From assembly GCA_013360985.1 (NCBI GenBank), contig JABWAM010000139.1:1-6725 (forward strand): a DNA stretch of 6,725 bases. The letters are read 5' to 3'. This document shows, piece after piece, positions 1-6,366 of the stretch (the stretch's first letter is position 1; each line of letters begins with the position of its first letter). Both the position numbers and the translations under genes were made by a program. The notes below the pieces were generated by a model, which saw only the letters and a list, made by a program, of their open reading frames with translations, did no database searches and was not told the DNA's origin. Source of the stretch: Verrucomicrobiia bacterium. GTDB taxonomy: Bacteria; Verrucomicrobiota; Verrucomicrobiia; JABWAM01.

Positions 1-1
1 G

Positions 2-1075
2 CGCGCGCGCGCCGAACTCGACGCCGCCAATCGCCGGGATCAGGCGGAACTGCGACGGGAACACGCCGGACGCCGCGCGATCGCGAAGCTCCTCCCGATC
101 GGCGAGGCGCGCGCGCGCGCGTTCCCCACCGACTGGACGAGCTACGCCCCGCCGCGCCCCGCGTTTCTCGGCGTCCGCGCGATCCCGGAGATCCCGCTCT
201 CCGACCTGGCGGAGATCGTGGATTGGTCGCCCCTCTTTCACGCCTGGGAAATCCGCGGGCGCTACCCCAAGCTCCTCGAAGACCCCAAGGTCGGCGAACG
301 CGCCCGCGAGCTTTACGGCGACGCGCGCCAACTCCTCGACCGCATCGCGCGGGAAAAACGGCTGACCGCCCGCGGGGTGTACGGCTTCTTTCCCGCCGCC
401 GCTGCGGGCGACGACCTCGAGGTCTTCGCCGACGACGCGCGACAGTCTCCGCTCGCCATGATTCACACCCTGCGCGAGCAGGCCGCGAAACCCGAAGGGC
501 AATTTTGCCGCGCGCTGGCCGATTACGTCGCGCCGCGCGCGAGCGGCGTTCCGGATTGGATCGGGTTCTTCGCAGTGACCGCCGGCCACGGCATGGAGGA
601 GCTCACCGCCCTCTTTCGCGGCGAGCACGACGATTACCGCGCGATCATGGCCCAGGCGCTGGGCGACCGTCTCGCGGAGGCCTTCGCGGAATGGATCCAT
701 CGCCAGGCGCGCCGGGACTGGGGCTTCGGCGCGGCGGAGAACCTCTCGACCGACGATCTCATCCACGAGAAATATCGCGGGATTCGACCCGCGCCCGGCT
801 ATCCCGCCTGTCCCGATCACACGGAAAAACCGAAGATCTTCCGCCTCCTCGGCGTCACGGAACACGCGGGCATCCGCCTCACCGAAAGCATGGCGATGTG
901 GCCCGCGAGCTCCGTCTGCGGAATGATCTTCTCCCATCCGAAGGCCAAGTATTTCTCCGTCGGCCGCATCGGGCGCGACCAGATGCTCGATTACCACCGC
1001 CGCAAAGGGGTGGACCTCAAGGTCGCCGAACGCTGGCTCCGCGCGAACCTCAACTACGATCCCGACGAAGGATAA
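2..1075 (+). CDS. metH: Cobalamin-dependent methionine synthase, C-terminal part with reactivation domain (5' end outside window)
   Basis: MetH transfers a methyl group from methyltetrahydrofolate to homocysteine through cobalamin. Its C-terminal domain binds AdoMet and reductively remethylates oxidised cobalamin in the cytoplasm. The frame is open from the left edge (357 codons visible, stop TAA). It begins in the linker typical of MetH (TDWTSYAPPRPAFLGV around residues 46-61). The reactivation domain follows: DWSPLFHAWE near residue 74, containing the family's AdoMet-contacting Asp; the RPAPGYPACPDHTEK signature from residue 262, which is the RxxxGY AdoMet motif; then SMAMWPASSVCG and a GRIGRDQMLDYHRRKG tail. 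The length and order match the last third of full-length MetH, so the homocysteine, folate and B12-binding domains should lie upstream. An apparent start at 218 is an internal GTG within conserved sequence, not a real start. The URO-D gene follows 70 bp downstream on the same strand. Identification is secure; whether the upstream modules are on the same polypeptide cannot be seen. Confidence 0.95.
   Translation, partial: RARAELDAANRRDQAELRREHAGRRAIAKLLPIGEARARAFPTDWTSYAPPRPAFLGVRAIPEIPLSDLAEIVDWSPLFHAWEIRGRYPKLLEDPKVGERARELYGDARQLLDRIAREKRLTARGVYGFFPAAAAGDDLEVFADDARQSPLAMIHTLREQAAKPEGQFCRALADYVAPRASGVPDWIGFFAVTAGHGMEELTALFRGEHDDYRAIMAQALGDRLAEAFAEWIHRQARRDWGFGAAENLSTDDLIHEKYRGIRPAPGYPACPDHTEKPKIFRLLGVTEHAGIRLTESMAMWPASSVCGMIFSHPKAKYFSVGRIGRDQMLDYHRRKGVDLKVAERWLRANLNYDPDEG
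107..121. repeat. (GC)n dinucleotide tract inside metH
   Basis: Fifteen alternating G/C bases encode ARARA in frame. A similar 11-12 base tract sits at the very start of the window (1-12). Both are in the MetH linker, where Ala/Arg content is tolerated. Such tracts are prone to slippage and to assembly breaks. Confidence 0.6.
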
Positions 1076-1145
1076 CCGCTCTCCAAACGCCAAAAGAACC
1101 CAAACGGGGTTGAATGGCGAGGAGTTTGCGCTTTGAATCGGGCCC

Positions 1146-2237
1146 ATGAGCAAGGCCTGTTTGAGCGGTCAGGAACGCATGAGCCGGGCCTTCAACCGTC
1201 GGGATCACGACCGCGTTCCCCGGTACGAAACGTTCTGGGGAGAAACCCTTACGCGCTGGCAAAACGAGGGCCTGCTCGGCGACGCAAACTCCGCGCTCGA
1301 TCTTCTCGGCGCCGACCTGCACGGGCTTTGCTGGGCGTGGCCCCAGGCGTTCGGCAACGACTTTCGCGAGTTCGTCCGTCAGGATCAGGAAACCAAGGTG
1401 TTCCGCAACGGCAACGGCGCCCTGCTCCGTTACTGACGCGACCGGTCAGGGACGCCCGAGCATCTCGGCTTCGACTGCGACTCGCGCGCGAAATGGGAAA
1501 AGGTCTATAAACCCGCTTTTCTTGAACGCGGGCTGCAACTGGATCCCGAAGCCGCAAAACGACAATACGCGCGCGCTCGAACCAAGGGGCGCTGGGCCTA
1601 CCTCGCGGGCGTCGAGAGTTTCGAGTGCGCCCGATCCCTCATGGGCGACGCGATCACCATGGTCGCCATGGCGGAAGATCCCGAATGGGTGCGGGATGTT
1701 TCCGAAACGTTCACCACCGTGCTCCTGCGCAACCTCGATGCCGTCATGGCAACCGGCATCGAACCCGACGGCCTCTGGATCTACGGCGACATGGCGTTCA
1801 ACCACGCCACCTTCTGCTCGCCCCGCATGTATCGGGAGCTCATCTGGCCCGACCACAAGCGGCTCGCCGATTGGGCGCACGCTCATCGGATGAAAATGAT
1901 CTTTCATACCGACGGCAACGTGAACGCCGTCCTCGATCTCTATGCGGACGCGGGCTTCGACGCGCTCCAGCCGCTCGAGGCGAAGGCGCGCATGGACCTC
2001 CGCACGCTCGGCCCGAAGTACGGCGACCGCCTCACCTTTTTCGGGAACGTGAACGTGATGGTGTTGATGACCAACGACCGGGCGAAGATCGAGGCCGAGG
2101 TCCGCGCCAAGCTCGCCGCCGGTATGGCCACGAAAAGCTACCTCTACCATTCCGATCATTCGGTCCCGCCCCAGGTAAGTTGGGAGACCTACCAGTTCCT
2201 CATCCGCGTGCTCGATCAGTACGGACGCTACGACTGA
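1146..2237 (+). pseudogene. URO-D superfamily protein (MtaA/CmuA-like methyltransferase fold), interrupted by one in-frame TGA
   Basis: The frame runs 363 codons from ATG 1146 to TGA 2235-2237 with one interruption, TGA at 1434-1436. The part before it (96 aa) opens with the URO-D-like start LSGQERMSRAFNRRDHDRVP. The part after it continues without frameshift through SGTPEHLGF, a LWIYGDMAF segment, FHTDGNV and FFGNVNVMVL to YHSDHSVPP, where this superfamily normally ends. The total length equals that of an intact family member. The stop follows GNGALLRY, where as I recall relatives carry an aromatic residue, so a TGG-to-TGA change is the simplest reading. Relatives are uroporphyrinogen decarboxylases or corrinoid methyltransferases. 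Here the zinc-binding HxCG of MtaA-type enzymes is HTDG, so the substrate is unknown. ATG 1146 is the first possible start, because a TGA at 1134 closes the frame upstream. The purine-rich GAGGAG at 1119-1124 is rather far from it, and ATG 1179 is an alternative. It is probably co-transcribed with metH. If the TGA is a sequencing error, this is a normal gene. Confidence 0.8.
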
Positions 2238-2271
2238 TCCGACCGTCGCGCACCATACACAAAGATCAAGG

Positions 2272-2276
2272 AGGAC
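2272..2276. repeat. Target-site duplication AGGAC, left side of element copy 1
   Basis: AGGAC lies directly before the terminal CCCAAATCC and is repeated exactly at 2564-2568, directly after the terminal GGATTTGGG. A 5-bp match alone could be chance. It gains weight because the second copy shows a near-perfect 5-bp duplication at exactly the same boundaries. Confidence 0.65.
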
Positions 2277-2563
2277 CCCAAATCCCCGCGTAAGGCGTGG
2301 GGGGAGTCCATCCTTGGTCGAGGAACATGCGACGCCCTCGCAACATTTTGGGCTCAAGCCGCGCCCGCGGCGCCCTCCCTCGCTTCGCGACCGAGCGGAT
2401 TTTTCCCAAGCACGGACGGGGGAAAGGGAGGGCGAGGCCGCCGGCCGAGCCGTCGCACCCCTCGTGTGGAGAGTCTGGAATCTCGACACGACCCACCCCT
2501 CCGATCCTCCATGGATGATGAGGAGGGTTGCTCTCTGAAATCGAGCGGATCCGTGGATTTGGG
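2277..2563 (+). mobile_element. MITE-like non-autonomous element, copy 1 (long form)
   Basis: This 287-bp element fills the gap between the convergent URO-D and sulfatase genes. It begins CCCAAATCCCCG and ends CGTGGATTTGGG, giving imperfect terminal inverted repeats (nine exact bases, then CG after one mismatch). It is flanked by a perfect 5-bp direct repeat, AGGAC (2272-2276 and 2564-2568), the expected footprint of a transposase that duplicates 5 bp. About 210 bp of its left part is roughly nine-tenths identical by eye to the inverted copy at 4282-4518. Internally, a 10-bp stem CGCCCTCCCT/AGGGAGGGCG (2371-2380 with 2425-2434) is conserved in both copies. Several reading frames stay open, but none resembles a protein I know, so I regard it as non-coding. 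Copy 1 carries about 50 bp near its right end that copy 2 lacks. The mobilising transposase is not in the window. Confidence 0.75.
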
Positions 2564-2568
2564 AGGAC
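2564..2568. repeat. Target-site duplication AGGAC, right side of element copy 1
   Basis: This is the exact partner of AGGAC at 2272-2276. It lies three bases beyond the sulfatase stop codon (stop at 2574-2572, minus strand), so the element inserted just downstream of that gene without damaging it. Confidence 0.65.
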
Positions 2569-2571
2569 GCT

Positions 2572-3993
2572 TCAGCCTTTCGTTTCCCGCGCCCTGGCCT
2601 CCATCGGGGCGGAAGGACCGCGGTGATGGATGTAGCCCGGTGGATGCGACCTCCAGCGCGCGTCCACTGAAGGCGTCAGCGACGCGAACGGGTCGGCCGT
2701 CCGATCCAAATGATCGCGCAACAGGCGGCGATGCCGTTCCAACGTCTCGCGCGCAGAAGGTTCGGCGACGAGGGTCCTCGTCTCACCGGGGTCTTCGCGC
2801 AGATCGTACAACTCCTCGCCCTGCTCCTCACGATAGCAGGTGTACTTGAAACGTTGGGTGCGCAACATCCGCCCCGGCTCCACCGTGACGCCCCATTCCG
2901 TGTGCCATTCCGCGACCACCGCTTCGTGGGGATCGCCGTCCGGCGGACGCTTCAACCACGGGACGAGGCTGCGCCCCCAAAGACCCTCGGGCGGCGCGAC
3001 GCCGGCCATCTCGCAGATCGTCGGCAGGAGATCCAGCAGCGACACCAACCCGTCCACCGGCCGCCCGACGGGCCCGGCGATCCCCGGCCCCGCCATGATC
3101 AGCGGCACGCGGGTGGTCTCGTCGTAGAAACTCACCTGTTTCGTGACGAGGCCGCGTCCCCCCATGCCGTCGCCGTGGTCGGCGAAGAAAATGACGATCG
3201 TGTCGCGCCCCGCGGGCGTCGAGGACAACGCGTCGAGGATCTTCCCGATTTCGGCGTCCACGCGGCCGACGTAATGATGGTAAGCGGCGAGATAGTGGCG
3301 ATAGTTCGCCTCGTTCCAGCCGGCCGCCTGGGCCTGGCGATTATGGGAACAGCAGATGTACTGGATGGGCCGCGGAAGCCGCGTGAAGTCGGCGACGCGG
3401 AAATTCTCGGGCAACGGCGGGAGCGCGCCGGGAATCGGCGGATCCTCATGCGGACCGGCGAAGGCGCCCACGTACGGACAAATGTCGTGCGGATTGTTCA
3501 GGTCGGCGACCGCGAGAAAAGGCGTCAGGGGACCGCCCCGCAGATAGGCCATCACGCGCTCGGTCGTGTCCCGGTCGCGCTGCGTTCCATGACCGACCGG
3601 CCATGGACCGACCTGCGCGACCGGCAACTCCCCTCCCTTTTCGAGGCGGAATCCCCTGAGGCTTCCAGCGTCGTGTTCTTTCCCGAAGTGCACGGCGTCG
3701 TAACCGGCGCGCGACATCAATTCGCCCAGCGTCGGCAGATCCGCCGATACAGGCGGCGCCGGATGCTTCCATCCGTTCGACAACACACCGGTCGTGTGGG
3801 GAAACCGTCCGGTCCAGAACGCCGCCCGCGCCGGCTGACAAAGAGGGCACGGGGTATAACTATTCGTGAACCGCACCCCGCGCGCGGCCAATTGGTTGAG
3901 GCGCGGCGTCGAACCTTGGGGATTCCCGTAGGCGCCCAGCGCGCGTTGGGACAGTTGATCGGCAACGATCAGCAGGAAGTTCGGCTTCTTCAA
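2572..3993 (-). CDS. Sulfatase of the formylglycine-dependent type I (alkaline-phosphatase-like) family
   Basis: This enzyme would hydrolyse a sulfate ester. The 473-residue product has the type I sulfatase architecture. It starts KKPNFLLIVADQL with a metal-binding Asp (about residue 12). CQPARAAFWTGR follows at about residue 52, matching the C-x-P-x-R formylglycine motif. Next come HFGKEHD (Lys and His of the active site, about 105-107), NNPHD (about 169), and FFADHGDGMGG with a downstream Lys (about 272-285). The C-terminal LRTQRFKYTCY and ELYDLREDPGE segments are also typical. No signal peptide is visible, so a cytoplasmic location or a misplaced start are both possible. There is no ATG in frame near the N terminus. 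I chose TTG 3993-3991 because the family start follows it directly and it overlaps the stop of a small upstream ORF; TTG 4008 is an alternative. A much longer open frame reaching 4623 only reflects GC-rich readthrough of a repeat and the tRNA. Activity requires a formylglycine-generating enzyme, which is not seen here. The substrate is unknown. Confidence 0.93.
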   Translation of the reverse strand: MKKPNFLLIVADQLSQRALGAYGNPQGSTPRLNQLAARGVRFTNSYTPCPLCQPARAAFWTGRFPHTTGVLSNGWKHPAPPVSADLPTLGELMSRAGYDAVHFGKEHDAGSLRGFRLEKGGELPVAQVGPWPVGHGTQRDRDTTERVMAYLRGGPLTPFLAVADLNNPHDICPYVGAFAGPHEDPPIPGALPPLPENFRVADFTRLPRPIQYICCSHNRQAQAAGWNEANYRHYLAAYHHYVGRVDAEIGKILDALSSTPAGRDTIVIFFADHGDGMGGRGLVTKQVSFYDETTRVPLIMAGPGIAGPVGRPVDGLVSLLDLLPTICEMAGVAPPEGLWGRSLVPWLKRPPDGDPHEAVVAEWHTEWGVTVEPGRMLRTQRFKYTCYREEQGEELYDLREDPGETRTLVAEPSARETLERHRRLLRDHLDRTADPFASLTPSVDARWRSHPPGYIHHRGPSAPMEARARETKG

Positions 3994-4097
3994 ATGGGCC
4001 AGAAGCAAAGGGTGCGAAACTCCCGAAACGCCTCCGCGGCGAGACGGAGAACCTCCTCTCTCGTGAGCGGAGCTTGAGTTGGGGTCTGATCTCCCAT
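3990..4097 (-). CDS. Possible 35-residue ORF overlapping the sulfatase start
   Basis: Reading from ATG 4097, this ORF encodes 35 residues with an amphipathic-looking middle (LTREEVLRLAAEAFREF) and the end TLCFWPI. Its TGA (3992-3990) overlaps the proposed TTG start of the sulfatase as TTGA, an arrangement expected of translational coupling. No convincing ribosome binding site precedes its ATG. A good Shine-Dalgarno-like GAGAGGAGG (4060-4052) lies inside it but has no start codon at a usual distance. I do not recognise the peptide. It could be a leader ORF, the N-terminal stub of a decayed gene, or chance, since its codons are compatible with any GC-rich DNA. Confidence 0.35.
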   Translation of the reverse strand: MGDQTPTQAPLTREEVLRLAAEAFREFRTLCFWPI

Positions 4098-4281
4098 GCG
4101 CCCAGCCTAGCAATTGGCGCCCCTCTGCCGCAACACCGCCATGGCGGGCCACGGAGGGGCAATTCTGACCGCTGATGACGACGGCCTCCTCGAACGCGTC
4201 CGCAAGCCGGCGCCCGCGCGCTCCTCCGCGGAGGATGCGCGTCCACCGGGCTCTCTGCGGAGAGCCGGGACATCCGGACTG
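4098..4281. other. Intergenic region with nested palindromes, presumed upstream region of the sulfatase
   Basis: No gene is supported here. Three dyad symmetries are visible. The first is an outer stem GCCCCTC/GAGGGGC (4119-4125 with 4154-4160) enclosing the perfect palindrome CCGCCATGGCGG (4136-4147). The second is the perfect palindrome TCCTCCGCGGAGGA (4222-4235). The third is a hairpin with stem GGCTCTC/GAGAGCC and loop TGCG (4249-4266). None is followed by a T-run on either strand, so they are not classical rho-independent terminators. No clear -35/-10 pair could be assigned. GC-rich DNA produces such dyads easily. Confidence 0.4.
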
Positions 4282-4518
4282 CCCAAATCCACGGATCTGC
4301 TCCATTCCGGGATTCCAGACTCCCACAAGAAGGGGCGCGACGGCTCGGCCGGCGGCCTCGCCCTCCCTTTCCACCGTCCGTGCTTGGGGAAAATCCGCTC
4401 GGTCGCGAGGCGAGGGAGGGCGTCGCCGCGGCCGCGGCTTGAGTCCAAAACGTTGCGAGGGCGTCGCCTGTTCCTCGACCGAGAATGGACTCCTCCACGC
4501 CTGACGCGGGGATTTGGG
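4282..4518 (-). mobile_element. MITE-like non-autonomous element, copy 2 (short form, inverted)
   Basis: This 237-bp copy is inverted relative to the one at 2277-2563. On the plus strand it begins CCCAAATCCACGG and ends CGCGGGGATTTGGG. Its flanks are GACTG (4277-4281) and GGCTG (4519-4523), a 5-bp duplication with one mismatch, consistent with an older insertion. The 10-bp internal stem is kept (CGCCCTCCCT 4359-4368 with AGGGAGGGCG 4413-4422), as is a 14-nt palindrome GCCGCGGCCGCGGC (4425-4438). It lacks about 50 bp that copy 1 carries near the GGATCCGTGG end. It lies 41 bp upstream of tRNA-Arg and 184 bp from the small ORF that precedes the sulfatase. No transposase is encoded. Confidence 0.75.
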
Positions 4519-4559
4519 GGCTGGCATGCGCCGTTCTGTTATGCCATTTTCCAACGATC

Positions 4560-4636
4560 GCGCCCGTAGCTCAGATGGATAGAGCATCGGTTTTCTAAAC
4601 CGGCGGTCGGGTGTTCGATCCACCCCGGGCGCGCCA
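4560..4636 (+). tRNA. tRNA-Arg(TCT)
   Basis: A complete cloverleaf can be folded by eye. The acceptor GCGCCCG (4560-4566) pairs fully with CGGGCGC (4626-4632). The D stem is GCTC/GAGC (4569-4572, 4582-4585). The anticodon stem TCGGT/ACCGG encloses the loop TTTCTAA, with anticodon TCT at 4594-4596, reading AGA (arginine). The variable region is 5 nt (4604-4608). The T arm is GGGTG/CACCC with loop TTCGATC. The discriminator is G4633 and the CCA end is encoded (4634-4636). No obvious damage is seen. It faces the 3' end of the prepilin-like gene, 22 bp away. Confidence 0.97.
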
Positions 4637-4658
4637 TTTCATTCCGTCCACAGATCCT

Positions 4659-5537
4659 TCATGGAACGGGACGCGGGCCGGAGACCGCGGGATAGACGCA
4701 GACGTTTGTGTCGATCAAATATCCGCTCTGGGAGTAGGCGTCTGAAAACCAGATGTTGCGATGCACGGCCACCACGCGCGCATGGCCGTCCACGAAGATG
4801 CCGGGGGCGCCGGCCCGATGCACCCCCAGGGAGACATCGGCCCGGCTGCCGGACGCCGCGCCGAAGTAAGAAAACCACGCGGGCGGCACTCCCGAACAGA
4901 GAAACTGCAGAGTCTCCGAAGGCCGCGGCACTTGGCCAGCCTTCAGATTCATGGCGTAATAGGTTCCGGGATCGTCGCCGAGACAAATGTTGACGGCGTA
5001 ATCGGAACTCAGGTTCGTCAGAGTCTGCGCGGGACAATGCAAGATCGTGTTCTTTTTGAATTCGTAGGGCGCGTTGCTATAGTTGTTCCAAGTTTTCCCT
5101 CTCCAAGAGTAAGAGAAGTCCGGGTAGCCCGGGCATTGTTTGAGGTAGCTCATGACGAAATCCATCCAAGACCCGATAATGGACGTCTGATTCTGGTTTC
5201 GGATCCGGGCCGGCATAAAGCTGGTGTTGTAATCCTCTTCGTACAGACGGGCGCACACCCCGATCTGACGGAGATGATTGATGCATTGAACGGTCCTCGC
5301 CGAATCCCTCGCCCCCTTCAGGGACGGCATCAGCAACGCCGCCAGGATGGCGAGGATCGCGATAACCACCAGCAACTCGATCAGAGTGAAGGCGATGATG
5401 TTTTCCGATGAGCCCAACCGCACGATCCCGCGAGCGAATCTCAATCTCGGGGACCACGACAAAAACCTTCGACGCCGCGACGCTTCGGAAGCCTGATCCG
5501 GAGAAGATCGCGCCGCATGTCGAAAGAGGAGGCGCAT
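4659..5537 (-). CDS. Prepilin-type N-terminal methylation and H-X9-DG domain protein (type II secretion/pilin-like)
   Basis: This is a secreted or surface pseudopilin-like protein of a family greatly expanded in planctomycete- and verrucomicrobia-like bacteria. Its exact role is unknown. The prepilin signature AFTLIELLVVIAILAILAALL spans about residues 49-69, with the peptidase site before Phe50. Position -1 is Ala where Gly is usual, which may slow processing. The hydrophobic helix is followed by a polar region (KGARDSARTVQCINHLRQIG), also characteristic. Near the C terminus, His240 is followed by nine residues and then Asp-Gly (HRAGAPGIFVDG), the H-X9-DG motif. The span given runs from the only ATG (5537), which has no clear ribosome binding site. 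The 49-residue basic leader this implies looks untranslated. GTG 5423-5421 would give a more usual 11-residue leader and is my preferred start. The DUF4838-like gene lies upstream on the same strand, 38 bp from the ATG. Confidence 0.88.
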   Translation of the reverse strand: MRLLFRHAARSSPDQASEASRRRRFLSWSPRLRFARGIVRLGSSENIIAFTLIELLVVIAILAILAALLMPSLKGARDSARTVQCINHLRQIGVCARLYEEDYNTSFMPARIRNQNQTSIIGSWMDFVMSYLKQCPGYPDFSYSWRGKTWNNYSNAPYEFKKNTILHCPAQTLTNLSSDYAVNICLGDDPGTYYAMNLKAGQVPRPSETLQFLCSGVPPAWFSYFGAASGSRADVSLGVHRAGAPGIFVDGHARVVAVHRNIWFSDAYSQSGYLIDTNVCVYPAVSGPRPVP

Positions 5538-5575
5538 CGCATCACGATCTCGGCGGCGCGAAGACGGAGGAGCGA

Positions 5576-6366
5576 CTACGGACTCGCCTCCAGTCCAAAG
5601 GCCTTGAACAACTCCGCAATCCCTTCTTCACGGCCGGTCTGGCCATGCTTCGGATCAAGGACGCGCGACAGCAGGTTTTCATCGGAAATCTTGAAGGGAG
5701 TCGGAGACAGCGAAGCCCATTTGCCGAAGCCGCCCGAACCCCACGCTAGGAGGGGCGCGCCGAGCGCCATATTCTGATGGTTGATCATGAAATCCTGCAG
5801 AACGAGGCGATGGAGATCCAGCAAACGGCGCGCCCGGACGCGATCCAGCCCCGCCTCGCCGGCCTTGGCGCGACGCGCCAGGTCGTCGAGTGTTTCGGCC
5901 AGCTCTGTGTAATTGAGACCCATCCGCAGAAAGGCGATCCGGTCGCGGATCTGGGCGTCGCCGGCAGCCGCCGCCTCGGCGGCCCGAAGGCATCCGCGCA
6001 ACTCGGCGACAACCTCGGGCGTGTAGCGATAGTCTTCGGCCGTCTCGTGGGCGATCTTGACTCCGAGACGAGAAATCTCCTCCACGCGTTGCCAGTACTT
6101 CCGGATCGGCGCCGCCGCCGCGCCGAATCCCCGCCGCGCATAGTCTTCGAGGAGATTTTCCATCGTCAAACGCGGATTCCAGTTGAGGCGCGCCGCCGCG
6201 TAGTAGCTCAGGCCCGCGGTGATCCAGTTCTGCTGGATGGAATCGAAATCCGTCTGACGCAGACCAACCTCGGAGAAACCGTTCATGGCCTTGGCGATCG
6301 GACCGACAAAGGACTTCAGCTTGCCGTCGCGACGGTTGAAAAGCAGAACGTTCGGCCGCCAGTAGG
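5576..6366 (-). CDS. DUF4838-like carbohydrate-related protein, C-terminal fragment (5' part replaced at a junction)
   Basis: The roughly 260 residues up to TAG 5578-5576 resemble the C-terminal half of DUF4838 proteins, which occur in polysaccharide-degrading bacteria and resemble glycosidases. The enzymatic role is unproven. Supporting segments are YWRPNVLLF; TDFDSIQQNWITAGLSYYAAARLNWNP; the lines typical of this family, MENLLEDYARRGFG and AAAPIRKYWQRVEE; and a helical C-terminal part ending GIAELFKAFGLEASP. Homology begins abruptly at about 6364. An open frame continues to an ATG at 6643, but that extension is antisense to well-conserved FliF sequence and should not be believed. The catalytic N-terminal region, which should lie beyond 6366, is therefore missing. 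The prepilin-like gene follows downstream and may share its transcript. The family assignment rests on remembered motifs and is moderately sure. Confidence 0.7.

Noticed and set aside
1097..1111. Possible terminator hairpin AACCC/GGGTT between metH and the URO-D gene
   Set aside because: The stem is only 5 bp and there is no T-run after it. It is not a convincing terminator, and the two genes can be co-transcribed.
1437..1470. Selenocysteine insertion at TGA 1434 with a SECIS-like hairpin (CCGAG/CTCGG, 1456-1468)
   Set aside because: The stem is only 5 bp with a 3-nt loop, GC-rich DNA gives many such hairpins, and I know of no Sec in this part of the URO-D fold. Kept only as a check under the TGA finding.
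1446..2489. Long minus-strand open frame opposite the URO-D gene
   Set aside because: It is a shadow of the plus-strand gene, which has clear family motifs, and it runs into the mobile element.
2297..2538. Open frames inside the element copies (for example from 2297 and 2314) as small proteins
   Set aside because: Several frames stay open at once, the products are Arg/Pro-rich and of low complexity, and the two copies differ by indels that shift the frame. Non-coding DNA is the better reading.
2710..4077. Long plus-strand open frame opposite the sulfatase (455 codons)
   Set aside because: It is antisense to a sulfatase with a complete active site, has an Arg-rich composition and no recognisable motif.
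3994..4623. Long N-terminal extension of the sulfatase frame (open to ATG 4623)
   Set aside because: It crosses the mobile element and the tRNA and has no family similarity. It is a GC-rich open frame by chance.
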